Translations under genes and position numbers: made by a program
Source: JAJZJT01 sp049964655
Lineage (GTDB): Bacteria; Actinomycetota; Acidimicrobiia; Acidimicrobiales; RAAP-2
Assembly (NCBI GenBank): GCA_049964655.1
Contig: JBMFXC010000075.1
Span: 1 to 12,731, forward strand
Direction of reading: 5' to 3'
DNA length: 12,731 bases
Notes under the pieces: model-generated
What the model was told of the DNA's origin: nothing
Databases searched by the model: none
Seen by the model: the letters and a program-made list of their open reading frames with translations, nothing else
Shown here: in pieces, positions 6,599 to 12,630 of the stretch
Layout of the letters: every line of letters starts with the position of its first letter
Position numbering within the stretch: position 1 is the stretch's first letter

Positions 6599-7138
6599 TC
6601 ACGAGAGCAAGCCTTCGACCGAGGCTGCTCCAGACTTGTAGCGGTCCACCAGTTCGGCCTGAAGGGCGTCGATCCGTTCGTGCAGGGCCCGACGCTCGGC
6701 CGAGGTGCGCTTCTCGATGGCGTCCAGCTCGACGACGAGGACCCGGAGGTCGTCCGCCGAGCGCTCGGCGAGGTCCGCCACCTGGTCGCCGTCGAGGACG
6801 GCGTCGACCTCGGCGGTCAGGTCGCCCAATGCCATGTCCGGAGCCAGCAGCATCGGAAGGCGTCCCGGCCCGTCGGGCCGGCCCGGTCCGGCCGAGAGGA
6901 TGCCGGCAAGGTCCTCGACCACCCCGGCGAGCCCGGACTGGTCGTCCACCGCGCGGGCAAGGTAGGCGTGCACGATGTCAAGCCGGCCCTGGGTGACCCG
7001 GCGCAGGTAGGACAGGGCGACTTCGGCCTCTTGGCACTCGGACCGCATGGCACGGATGTCCTCGAGGGACTTCTCGGCGATACCGTCGAGGTACGAGTCC
7101 GTGAGGATGCGCTCGAGCTCAGTCCTGAGGCTGCCCAT
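6599..7138 (-). CDS. RsiG-family protein (putative c-di-GMP-binding anti-sigma factor)
   Basis: A 179-aa, mostly helical, soluble protein, commonly annotated as 'aerial mycelium formation protein'. Streptomyces RsiG binds cyclic di-GMP and sequesters the sigma factor WhiG. Its signature is E(X)3S(X)2R(X)3Q(X)3D. Counting from the chosen ATG, residues 39-54 match this perfectly (Glu39, Ser43, Arg46, Gln50, Asp54). A second copy at 142-157 has Glu142, Ser146, Arg149, His153, Asp157, with Gln replaced by His. The copies lie on two predicted long helices joined by a Gly/Pro-rich linker (about 83-98), consistent with a two-repeat intramolecular coiled coil. ATG at 7138 is preferred for its TAGGCT hexamer 8 nt upstream; GTG at 7174 would add 12 residues. 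The start overlaps the zinc-finger gene by 20 bp. No sigma factor gene is in the window, so the partner is unknown. Confidence 0.85.
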   Translation of the reverse strand: MGSLRTELERILTDSYLDGIAEKSLEDIRAMRSECQEAEVALSYLRRVTQGRLDIVHAYLARAVDDQSGLAGVVEDLAGILSAGPGRPDGPGRLPMLLAPDMALGDLTAEVDAVLDGDQVADLAERSADDLRVLVVELDAIEKRTSAERRALHERIDALQAELVDRYKSGAASVEGLLS

Positions 7139-7481
7139 CGATGCCGAGCCTACTCTCCCCGGCGCATTCCTCACAGCGTACGGCGGTCGGGTGACCAGTC
7201 AACAGGTCGTCGGCGAGCGGCCGGCGGCACACCTCGCACGTCCCGTACGTCCCGGCATCGAGCCGTGCCAGGGCAGCCTCGACGGCACCCAGCACCGCCT
7301 CGACGGCATCGAGAGCCTCCGTGGTGGCAGCCAGGCTGTCGGAGCCGACCGGTGGCTCGGCGAGGTCGTCCGAGCGGCCGGAGGACGCGGGCTCCCGGTC
7401 CGCAGGCCCGGACGGGGGTTCCGGGGCGATCGGGGACGACGAGACCTCCGGCGACCGGGGGGGCATGGGTGTGACGTCCAC
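7119..7481 (-). CDS. DksA/TraR-type C4 zinc-finger protein
   Basis: A small (120-aa) protein of the DksA/TraR C4 zinc-finger type, related to factors that bind the RNA polymerase secondary channel. The N-terminal half (about 1-50) is Pro/Ser/Glu-rich and probably disordered. A helix follows at about 50-76 (TTEALDAVEAVLGAVEAALARLDAGTYG). The finger is CEVC at 82-85 and CEEC at 103-106 (Cys-X2-Cys-X17-Cys-X2-Cys), with all four Zn ligands present. The protein lacks the long acidic-tipped coiled coil of true DksA, so polymerase binding is uncertain. The GTG at 7481 is chosen because TACCAT ends exactly 6 nt upstream (leaderless); ATG at 7466 (115 aa) is an alternative. The 3' end overlaps the RsiG-like gene by 20 bp, suggesting coexpression. 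Confidence 0.83.
   Translation of the reverse strand: MDVTPMPPRSPEVSSSPIAPEPPSGPADREPASSGRSDDLAEPPVGSDSLAATTEALDAVEAVLGAVEAALARLDAGTYGTCEVCRRPLADDLLTGHPTAVRCEECAGESRLGIDGQPQD
7147..7152 (-). promoter_or_regulatory. Predicted leaderless -10 box for the RsiG-like gene
   Basis: Minus-strand TAGGCT is followed by 8 nt and the ATG at 7138. The box lies inside the last codons of the zinc-finger gene. The nearest purine-rich stretch (GGGGAGAG) is too far upstream of that ATG to act as a Shine-Dalgarno. Confidence 0.45.
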
Positions 7482-7487
7482 CGGCGC

Positions 7488-7493
7488 ATGGTA
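7488..7493 (-). promoter_or_regulatory. Predicted leaderless -10 box for the zinc-finger gene
   Basis: Minus-strand TACCAT ends exactly 6 nt before GTG at 7481, the textbook -12 to -7 position if transcription starts on the G of the start codon. It is one half of a compact divergent promoter region with the aminotransferase gene. Confidence 0.5.
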
Positions 7494-7537
7494 GGCGGAC
7501 CGGAGCCAGGTGAGCGTACGGGGTGGTCCGGTCGCCG

Positions 7538-7543
7538 TAGGGT
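7538..7543 (+). promoter_or_regulatory. Predicted leaderless -10 box for the aminotransferase gene
   Basis: TAGGGT ends exactly 6 nt before GTG at 7550, again in the -12 to -7 position for a leaderless transcript. The AGGG within the hexamer could alternatively serve as a weak Shine-Dalgarno on a longer transcript. This is the plus-strand half of the divergent promoter region at about 7482-7549. Confidence 0.5.
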
Positions 7544-7549
7544 TTGGCC

Positions 7550-8953
7550 GTGGACACCGACGCCTCGCGCCCACTCGCCACGCTCGTCGGCTCGGACGTG
7601 GCCGTGCCGTGCCTCGACGGTTCCGAGCGGCGGCCGGTCGAGCTCGACCAGGCCGCCTCGACCCAGGCGCATCCAGCTGTTGCCGACCGGGTCAGCGAGT
7701 TCCTCCCGTGGTACTCGAGCGTGCACCGAGGTGCCGGCTTCCGCTCACGTCGCTCGACCGCTGCCTACGAGGAAGCTCGCCGGGCCGTCCTCACCTTCGC
7801 CGGACGCGACCCCGACGGTTCCGACGTCGCCATCGTGTGCCGGAACACGACCGAGGCGATCAACCACCTCGCCTACCGGCTCCGCCTCCATCCGACCGAC
7901 GTGGTGGTCACCACCGTCGTCGAGCACCACGCCAACCTCCTGCCCTGGGGACGGGTGGCAACCCGGCGCTACGTCGAGTGCGGGCCGGAGGGGACCTTCG
8001 ACGTCGACGCGGTCGCCGCTGCCCTCGACCAGCGCCCGAAGCCCGCCCTCCTGGCGGTGACCGGAGCCTCCAACGTATCGGGGTGGCTCCCCCCGCTTGG
8101 CGCCGTGATCGCCGCGGCACACGAACGCGGTGTCCCGGTGGTGGTCGACGGCGCCCAGCTCGCCCCCCACCGCCCGCTGCCGGTCGAGGCGGACTTCGTC
8201 GTCTTCAGCGGGCACAAGCTGTACGCCCCCTTCGGTGCCGGGGCGCTCGTCGGTCCCCGGTCGGCGTTCGAGACGGGCGATCCCTTCTTGGTCGGTGGCG
8301 GGGCCGTCGACCTGGTCGGGCTCGACGAGGTGCTCTGGACGGCTCCACCCGACCGCGAGGAGGCCGGTTCGCCCAACGTCGTGGGGGCCGTCGCCCTCCA
8401 CGCCGCCGTCGACGTCCTCGACGGCATCGGCTGGGACGCCGTGGCCGCCCACGAGCGCGCGCTCACCGAACGGCTGCGTTCCGGACTGGCCACCATCGAC
8501 GGCGTACGACTGCTCGGCCCCGGGCCCGACGCCGACCCTTCGGACCTCCTGCCTGTCGCCGCCTTCACCGTCGACGGCCTCCACCACGCCCTCGTGGCGG
8601 CGAGGCTCAGCGCCGAGCACGGGATCGCCGTTCGCCACGGATGCTTCTGCGCCCACCCCTACGTCGTGCGCCTCCTCGGCATGGACCGGGCCGCCGTCGA
8701 GCGCTACCGAGCCGAGCTGGCCGTCGGCGACCGACGCAACGTTCCCGGGGCGGTCCGGGCCAGCGCCGGACTCGGCACGTCCGGCGAGGACGTCGACCTC
8801 CTGCTCGCCGCCGTCGCCGAGCTGGCAGCAGGCGCGCCTCCACCCGTCCCCTACCACCAGGACCCGGCGACCGGGGACTTCTATCCGGTCACCGAACAGC
8901 CTGGCTGGAGCGGTCTCGACACGTCCCCAGGAGCCTCGTGCGGCCGGGGTTGA
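7550..8953 (+). CDS. Class V aminotransferase, cysteine desulfurase-like (PLP enzyme)
   Basis: A 467-aa, fold-type I PLP enzyme of the NifS/SufS superfamily. Features (numbered from GTG 7550): LDQAAST near the N-terminus (about 32-38), IVCRNTTEAIN (about 95-105), EHHANLLPW (about 125-133, with the His that stacks on PLP), TGASNVSG, VDGAQLAPH (Asp200, binds the pyridine N), FSGHKLYAPFGAG with Schiff-base Lys223, SPNVVGAVAL, and RHGCFCAHPYV with Cys365 and Cys367 where SufS has its catalytic Cys. The C-terminal ~35 residues extend past the fold. The Cys-X-Cys pair and C-terminal tail differ from housekeeping SufS, and no Fe-S assembly gene is nearby, so true desulfurase activity is uncertain; a lyase or epimerase on another substrate is possible. 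TTG at 7544 is an alternative start. Its 3' end overlaps the lipoprotein gene by 16 bp. Confidence 0.88.
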   Translation: MDTDASRPLATLVGSDVAVPCLDGSERRPVELDQAASTQAHPAVADRVSEFLPWYSSVHRGAGFRSRRSTAAYEEARRAVLTFAGRDPDGSDVAIVCRNTTEAINHLAYRLRLHPTDVVVTTVVEHHANLLPWGRVATRRYVECGPEGTFDVDAVAAALDQRPKPALLAVTGASNVSGWLPPLGAVIAAAHERGVPVVVDGAQLAPHRPLPVEADFVVFSGHKLYAPFGAGALVGPRSAFETGDPFLVGGGAVDLVGLDEVLWTAPPDREEAGSPNVVGAVALHAAVDVLDGIGWDAVAAHERALTERLRSGLATIDGVRLLGPGPDADPSDLLPVAAFTVDGLHHALVAARLSAEHGIAVRHGCFCAHPYVVRLLGMDRAAVERYRAELAVGDRRNVPGAVRASAGLGTSGEDVDLLLAAVAELAAGAPPPVPYHQDPATGDFYPVTEQPGWSGLDTSPGASCGRG

Positions 8954-10059
8954 CCCCGTCGGCAGCCCGGTCGAGCACCCCAGCCCCCACCGCGGTCGCT
9001 GTCGGTCGGAAGGCGGCTAGCCGGGGGTTGGCCCGCCCCAGGGCCGCCGCGGCCCTGGTCCTCGTACTGGCTTGCGTGCTGGCAGCATGCGGGTCGAGCG
9101 CTCTCGCCGCGCCCGCTCGCGGCGGGCACCTGGCCTACGTGGCAACGGGCGCCGGGCTGGCCGACCCGGGCAACACCCTCGCCGTCGTCGACACGGCAGA
9201 CGGCGCCGTGCTGCACCCGGTGATGACCGGAACCCGTGCGTCCACCACGGCATCGCTGCCGAGCTCGCTGGCGGCCACGCCCGACGGACGCGACGTGCTG
9301 GCTGCCGACAAGGGCGTGGACGTGCTGAGCGTGATCGACACGGCGACCGGGACCGAGGTGGGGCGGGCGACGGTCGGGCTCGAGCCCGATGCCGTGGCGG
9401 TCAGCCCGAGCGGGTCGATGGCTCTGGTGGCGAACCTGCTGGGAGGGACTGTCACTCCGGTGTCGTTGCCGTCGCTGCACGTCGGCAGGCCAGTTCGCGT
9501 CGGTACCCATCCCGACGCCGTCGCCATCAGTCCGAACGGGTCGTTGGCGCTCGTGGCCAACTTCGGCGACGGGACGGTCACCCCGATCGCGCTGCCTTCG
9601 CTCGTCGCCGGCGCACCCGTCGCCGTCGGCCTCGAGCCCGATGCTGTTGCCTTCAGCCCGGACGGCGCGGTCGCTCTTGTGGCCGACCAGCAGACGAGCA
9701 CCGTCGTACCGCTCAGCGTGCCGTCACTGGTGGCGGGGACACCCATCGCCGTCGGTGGGGACCCCACCGGCATCGCCGTCGACCCGGCAGCAGGCCCGAA
9801 CGGGACGGCATACGTCAGCGCCGGCGACGGGATGACCCCGATCTCGCTGGCCGACCTGTCGCCGTCTGCGTCCATCCCGATCGGTACGGGAGCCGAAGCG
9901 ATCACCCTCGGGCCCGAGCACCGCCATGCCTGGGTGTGCGGTCAGGACGGCACGCTCGTCGAGCTCGCCCTCCCTGCCGGCACCGTCGAGCGACGGGTCT
10001 CCGTGGGCGGCACGCCCGTCGCCGTCGTCGTGCCACCCCCGCGGGCGCCTGCTGGCTGA
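8938..10059 (+). CDS. YVTN-family beta-propeller lipoprotein
   Basis: A 373-aa protein, probably exported and lipid-anchored. Basic residues (about 24-35) precede a hydrophobic segment (AAAALVLVLACVLAAC), ending in a lipobox Leu-Ala-Ala-Cys with Cys51 as the predicted lipidated residue. The mature part is about seven repeats of roughly 42 residues with the pattern (x)PDAVAxSPxGxxALVAN...GTVTPxxLPS...VAVG, as in surface-layer and YVTN propellers; blades 3-5 are the most alike. The GTG at 8938 is chosen for AGGAG 4 nt upstream. It overlaps the aminotransferase by 16 bp, so translation is probably coupled. The open frame continues upstream, but that part is the shadow of the aminotransferase gene. 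No catalytic motif is visible; a binding or scaffold role outside the membrane is inference. Confidence 0.85.
   Translation: MRPGLTPSAARSSTPAPTAVAVGRKAASRGLARPRAAAALVLVLACVLAACGSSALAAPARGGHLAYVATGAGLADPGNTLAVVDTADGAVLHPVMTGTRASTTASLPSSLAATPDGRDVLAADKGVDVLSVIDTATGTEVGRATVGLEPDAVAVSPSGSMALVANLLGGTVTPVSLPSLHVGRPVRVGTHPDAVAISPNGSLALVANFGDGTVTPIALPSLVAGAPVAVGLEPDAVAFSPDGAVALVADQQTSTVVPLSVPSLVAGTPIAVGGDPTGIAVDPAAGPNGTAYVSAGDGMTPISLADLSPSASIPIGTGAEAITLGPEHRHAWVCGQDGTLVELALPAGTVERRVSVGGTPVAVVVPPPRAPAG
9376..9753 (+). repeat. Three near-identical propeller blades visible in DNA
   Basis: Three consecutive units of about 126 bp within the lipoprotein gene start near LEPDAVAVSP, THPDAVAISP and LEPDAVAFSP. 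They share the sequence order GxxPDAVA-SPxG-ALVA-TVxPxxxPSL-G-P-VG. Their similarity exceeds that of the flanking blades, suggesting internal duplication within the gene. Confidence 0.7.
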
Positions 10060-10078
10060 ACTGGACGCCGGCCCAGCG

Positions 10079-10092
10079 GGGCTCAGGAGCCC
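10079..10092. terminator. Possible short hairpin between convergent genes
   Basis: GGGCTCAGGAGCCC forms a 5-bp stem (GGGCT/AGCCC) with a CAGG tetraloop. It lies where the lipoprotein gene (stop 10059) and the luciferase-like gene (stop 10083) converge, 23 bp apart. It overlaps the last codons and stop of the latter. There is no U-tract on either strand, so this is only a weak bidirectional terminator candidate. Confidence 0.25.
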
Positions 10093-11108
10093 GGTAGGGC
10101 CGTCGAGCCGTTGCGCAACAGGGCGCGCACCTCGCCGACCAGCTCCACGCTTGCCACCGCCGCCCCGGCGTCCACCTCCGCGGGCAGCGGGCGCATGGTG
10201 CGGAGCGCGAGGTCGGTGAAGCCGAGCTCGACGAAGGCCTGGAGCTGCTCGGCCACCTGACGCGGATCGCCGTAGGCGACGGCGCCGCGCTCGAAGCCCC
10301 GGTACCCGCTGGCCACCAACGCGTCACCCACCCGTCGGGCAAGCGACGCGTCCTCGGCCACGAAGATGTCCTTACGCACGGGGATGCGTACCGGCTCGAC
10401 CCCGAGGCGGGCACATGCTTCGCGGTAACCCTCGATGAGAGGCCGCGCCGTCTCGATGGTCAAGTCGGCGTTCCCGTACCATGCGTCACCGAGTCGAGCG
10501 GCGCGCTCGACGGCGGCCGGGACGCCGCCTCCGACCCACCACTCGACACCGGCCGGAGGAAGGGGGGCGACGCGCGCCCCGGTCACGCCCCACAAGGGGC
10601 TGTCGACCGACTCTCCCCGCAGGAGCGCCTTCGTGACGCGTAGGCTCTCCTCGGTCCGTCGGGCCCGCTCGGCCAGCGAAGCGCCCATCGCTGCGAACTG
10701 GCCGCTGCCGCCCCCGACCCCTACCTGGACGATGAAGGGCGTCGCGGCGAGCGTCGCCAAGGTCCCCACCTGCTCGGCGAGGAGCACTGGGTGCCACAGG
10801 GGCACCAGGAAGAGGCAACCGACCGGGCGCTCGGTCCATTCGGCCAACAGGCGCCCCAACAACGGGGTGTTCTGGAGGTACCCGACGGGACCGGTGGCGT
10901 GGTGGTCCCCGACCGTGAGGAAGTCGAGGTCCGCGGCGGCGGCGGCCCGCGTGGCACGCACGACGTAGGTAGCGGCCTCACGCGCATCTGCCCCCGTGAC
11001 ACCGGCAGCGGCCGTCCCGAGCGACATCCCGACACGGACCGGTACGCGGCCGCCGGCAGCGGCCGGCCTGCTCGCCTCGGGTGCGCTTCGCTCGGGTGCG
11101 CTCGCCAT
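10083..11108 (-). CDS. Luciferase-like (LLM-class) flavin/F420-dependent oxidoreductase
   Basis: A 341-aa TIM-barrel protein of the bacterial-luciferase superfamily. Features: first barrel strand VPVRVGMSLG (about 22-31), DFLTVGDHHATGPVGYLQNTPLL (about 62-84), a following strand GCLFLVPLWHPVLLAEQVGTLATLA (about 97-121), then FIVQVGVGGGSGQFAAMG (about 125-142) with the family's cofactor-phosphate loop, ERARRTEESLRVTKALLRGE, WWVGGGVPAAVERAARLGDAWYG (about 190-211), and a C-terminal region ending FTDLALRTM. FMN versus coenzyme F420 cannot be decided from sequence; F420 use is common for such enzymes in actinobacteria. The ATG at 11108 has a strong Shine-Dalgarno, GGGGAGGG, 6 nt upstream. The frame stays open through the repeat region to 11474, but that extension is repeat-derived and not protein-like. 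The substrate is unknown. Confidence 0.9.
   Translation of the reverse strand: MASAPERSAPEASRPAAAGGRVPVRVGMSLGTAAAGVTGADAREAATYVVRATRAAAAADLDFLTVGDHHATGPVGYLQNTPLLGRLLAEWTERPVGCLFLVPLWHPVLLAEQVGTLATLAATPFIVQVGVGGGSGQFAAMGASLAERARRTEESLRVTKALLRGESVDSPLWGVTGARVAPLPPAGVEWWVGGGVPAAVERAARLGDAWYGNADLTIETARPLIEGYREACARLGVEPVRIPVRKDIFVAEDASLARRVGDALVASGYRGFERGAVAYGDPRQVAEQLQAFVELGFTDLALRTMRPLPAEVDAGAAVASVELVGEVRALLRNGSTALPGS
11076..11105. repeat. 15-bp near-perfect tandem duplication at the 5' end of the LLM gene
   Basis: ctcgggtgcgcttcg is followed directly by ctcgggtgcgctcgc (plus reading). In the minus-strand gene this yields the repeated residues SAPER/SAPEA at codons 3-11, just before the conserved barrel, so it is in frame and probably tolerated. 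Confidence 0.7.
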
Positions 11109-11137
11109 CCCCAACCCTCCCCTCGGACGTCTAGCGC

Positions 11138-11165
11138 CCTTCTGCCCGCGGCCTTCTGCCCGCGG
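11138..11165. repeat. 14-bp direct tandem duplication, 2 copies
   Basis: Two perfect adjacent copies of ccttctgcccgcgg lie 30 bp upstream of the LLM start codon. On the minus strand they read CCGCGGGCAGAAGG twice and would fall in the promoter or 5' leader of that gene. Confidence 0.9.
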
Positions 11166-11167
11166 CC

Positions 11168-11177
11168 GAGGCGCCTC
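11168..11177. promoter_or_regulatory. Perfect palindrome GAGGCGCCTC, left copy
   Basis: A 10-bp perfect dyad lies on the LLM side of the 17-bp repeat array. An identical dyad lies on the other side at 11301-11310. It could be an operator half of a two-site arrangement; no binding protein can be named. Confidence 0.4.
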
Positions 11178-11228
11178 CGCAGCGTACCGCCGGCGGCCAG
11201 CCGCGCCGTGTGGGCATCCGGCACGAAG

Positions 11229-11296
11229 GGGCGTCGCGCGAGACAGGGCGTCGCGCGAGACAGGGCGTCGCGCGAGACAGGGCGTCGCGCGAGACA
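11229..11296. repeat. 17-bp tandem repeat, 4 perfect copies (iteron-like)
   Basis: Four identical head-to-tail copies of gggcgtcgcgcgagaca start at 11229, 11246, 11263 and 11280. Each unit contains the self-complementary octamer TCGCGCGA. The 17-bp unit is not a multiple of 3, so a read-through protein would change frame from copy to copy, which supports a non-coding nature. It may be a multi-site operator or simple slippage DNA. It lies about 120 bp from each flanking start codon. Confidence 0.95.
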
Positions 11297-11300
11297 TCAA

Positions 11301-11310
11301 GAGGCGCCTC
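11301..11310. promoter_or_regulatory. Perfect palindrome GAGGCGCCTC, right copy
   Basis: Identical to the dyad at 11168-11177, this copy starts 5 bp after the 17-bp array ends. The two copies bracket the array symmetrically in type, though not in spacing (51 bp on the left, 4 bp on the right). Confidence 0.4.
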
Positions 11311-11363
11311 GGAGGTTTCCGGTGCATCGACGGCGGCGCACGGGACCCGGCGCACCCAATGGC

Positions 11364-11369
11364 TACGCT
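11364..11369 (+). promoter_or_regulatory. Candidate -10 box for the Gfo/Idh/MocA gene
   Basis: TACGCT lies 44 nt before the GTG start at 11414. It would give a leader of roughly 37 nt containing the strong Shine-Dalgarno GGGAGG. No -35 consensus is evident. Unlike the leaderless genes elsewhere in the window, this gene appears to use a conventional leader. Confidence 0.3.
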
Positions 11370-11413
11370 GGTCCACCATCGGCGCTCGTGCGCCCCGATC
11401 CTGGGAGGCACCA

Positions 11414-12583
11414 GTGGACGAGCCGTCAGCCTCGGCGGCCTCCCACACAGGCCCCACGGCGGCACGTCGACCACTACCCACCGACCGCGTGCGGCTCGGT
11501 GTCGTCGGCGCCGGCAACATCGCCGACCTCGACATCGCCGGTTACCTCGAGCACCCGCTGTGCGACGTGGTGGCGGTGTGCGACATCGACGCCGAACTGG
11601 CCAGGAGCGCCGCCCGACGATGGGGCGTGGACAGGGTCTACACGGAGCTCGACGAGCTGCTGGAGGACGAGTGCCTCGACGCTGTCGAGATCCTCACTCC
11701 CACCTACCTCCATCACACCCACGTCCTCGCCGCGCTGCGGGCCGGCAAGCACGTGTCAGTGCAGAAACCGATCGCCAACACGGTGCCCGAGGCCCGCGAG
11801 CTCGCCCGGGCGGCGGCGGTCGCTGGGCTCGTCCTACGGGTGAGCGAGTGCTTCCGGCACTACCCCCCGCTCGAGCGGGCCCGGGAGCTCGTCGTGAGCG
11901 GCGCGATCGGCCGGACGACCGGCATCCGGATCAAGACCGTCGTCGGCCAAACCGACTCGGCCTTCCAGGCCGGCCTGCGGCCCGAGGGCTACGGCTGGCG
12001 TCTCGACGGCCACAGCCCGGGTGGCCACCTCTTCGACGACATGGTGCACAAGTTCGCCATGGCGCTGTGGCTCCCTAGCCTCGATGTCACCTCGGTGCAA
12101 GCGGTCGTCCGGCGCCGCGACCTGTACTTCGAACCGTGCGTGGCACTCCTCGAGTACGAGGATCCGGACGTCCTCGGCGTGATCGACGTCCACTATGCGC
12201 CGGACATGTGGCTGCGCTCCACGTACTACGGCGCCGACGAGCTCTTCGAGCTCCAGGGAGAGGAGGGGGTGCTGTGGGTGACCCGGGCCACCGGTGAGCT
12301 GCTCGACGCACCACCGGTCGTCCTCTACCAAGGCCGCGACAACGTGTGCCGGACCGTCGCCGAGGGGGGAGTCGAGACAGACTGGGCCGAGGGCTTCCGC
12401 CGGTCGTCCGCCCACTTCGTCGACGCGCTACTCGACGGCACAGAGCCGTCCATGACGGCCGACGAGGCGGTCCGCGTGCTGCAGCTGTGCTTCGCCGTCT
12501 ACCAGGCCTCCGCCACACGTCGGCCGGTCGACCCCAGGACCATCTCGGACCCGGTGGTCGCCGAGGGGTGGGGCGAGTGGTGA
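11414..12583 (+). CDS. Gfo/Idh/MocA-family NAD(P)-dependent oxidoreductase
   Basis: A 389-aa protein with an N-terminal Rossmann fold and a C-terminal alpha/beta oxidoreductase domain. Features (numbered from GTG 11414): VRLGVVGAGNIADLDIAGYL (about 26-45) is the dinucleotide-binding loop. VVAVCDIDAELA, AVEILTPTYLHHTHVLAALRAGKHVSVQKPIA (about 90-121) and CFRHYPPLERARELV follow. GGHLFDDMVHKFAMALWL (about 203-220) includes the usual catalytic-region Asp and His212. The family's EKP motif reads QKP here (Lys118). Substrates in this family are mostly sugars, inositols or related polyols; none can be assigned. The GTG is chosen because GGGAGG lies 5 nt upstream and the first ~22 residues are a short non-conserved leader; the frame open back to 11210 is repeat-derived. 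No transporter or catabolic cluster lies alongside. Confidence 0.92.
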   Translation: MDEPSASAASHTGPTAARRPLPTDRVRLGVVGAGNIADLDIAGYLEHPLCDVVAVCDIDAELARSAARRWGVDRVYTELDELLEDECLDAVEILTPTYLHHTHVLAALRAGKHVSVQKPIANTVPEARELARAAAVAGLVLRVSECFRHYPPLERARELVVSGAIGRTTGIRIKTVVGQTDSAFQAGLRPEGYGWRLDGHSPGGHLFDDMVHKFAMALWLPSLDVTSVQAVVRRRDLYFEPCVALLEYEDPDVLGVIDVHYAPDMWLRSTYYGADELFELQGEEGVLWVTRATGELLDAPPVVLYQGRDNVCRTVAEGGVETDWAEGFRRSSAHFVDALLDGTEPSMTADEAVRVLQLCFAVYQASATRRPVDPRTISDPVVAEGWGEW

Positions 12584-12630
12584 CCAACGGCCAGGCCGCC
12601 GATGGGACGCGCGCCGTCAAGCAAACGTGT

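Larger units (their letters stand above)
11109..11413. other. Repeat-rich divergent intergenic region
   Basis: This 305-bp gap separates the divergently transcribed LLM and Gfo/Idh/MocA genes. Reading frames cross it on both strands, but their translations are Arg-rich and dictated by the tandem repeats, so I treat it as non-coding. It holds a 14-bp duplication, two copies of the palindrome GAGGCGCCTC, a 17-bp x4 tandem array between those palindromes, and a candidate promoter for the plus-strand gene. Confidence 0.75.

Noticed and set aside
7510..8937. Long plus-strand open frame joined upstream to the YVTN lipoprotein (849 aa in total)
   Set aside because: The upstream part is an Arg/Pro-rich shadow of the aminotransferase gene in another frame. 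The lipoprotein has its own GTG with a Shine-Dalgarno and a signal peptide at 8938.
11229..11296. CRISPR array
   Set aside because: The 17-bp units are directly adjacent with no spacers and no cas genes are present.
11109..11474. N-terminal extension of the LLM oxidoreductase through the repeat region
   Set aside because: The conserved barrel starts after 11108, a strong Shine-Dalgarno supports that ATG, and the extension is encoded by tandem repeats and runs into the divergent gene.
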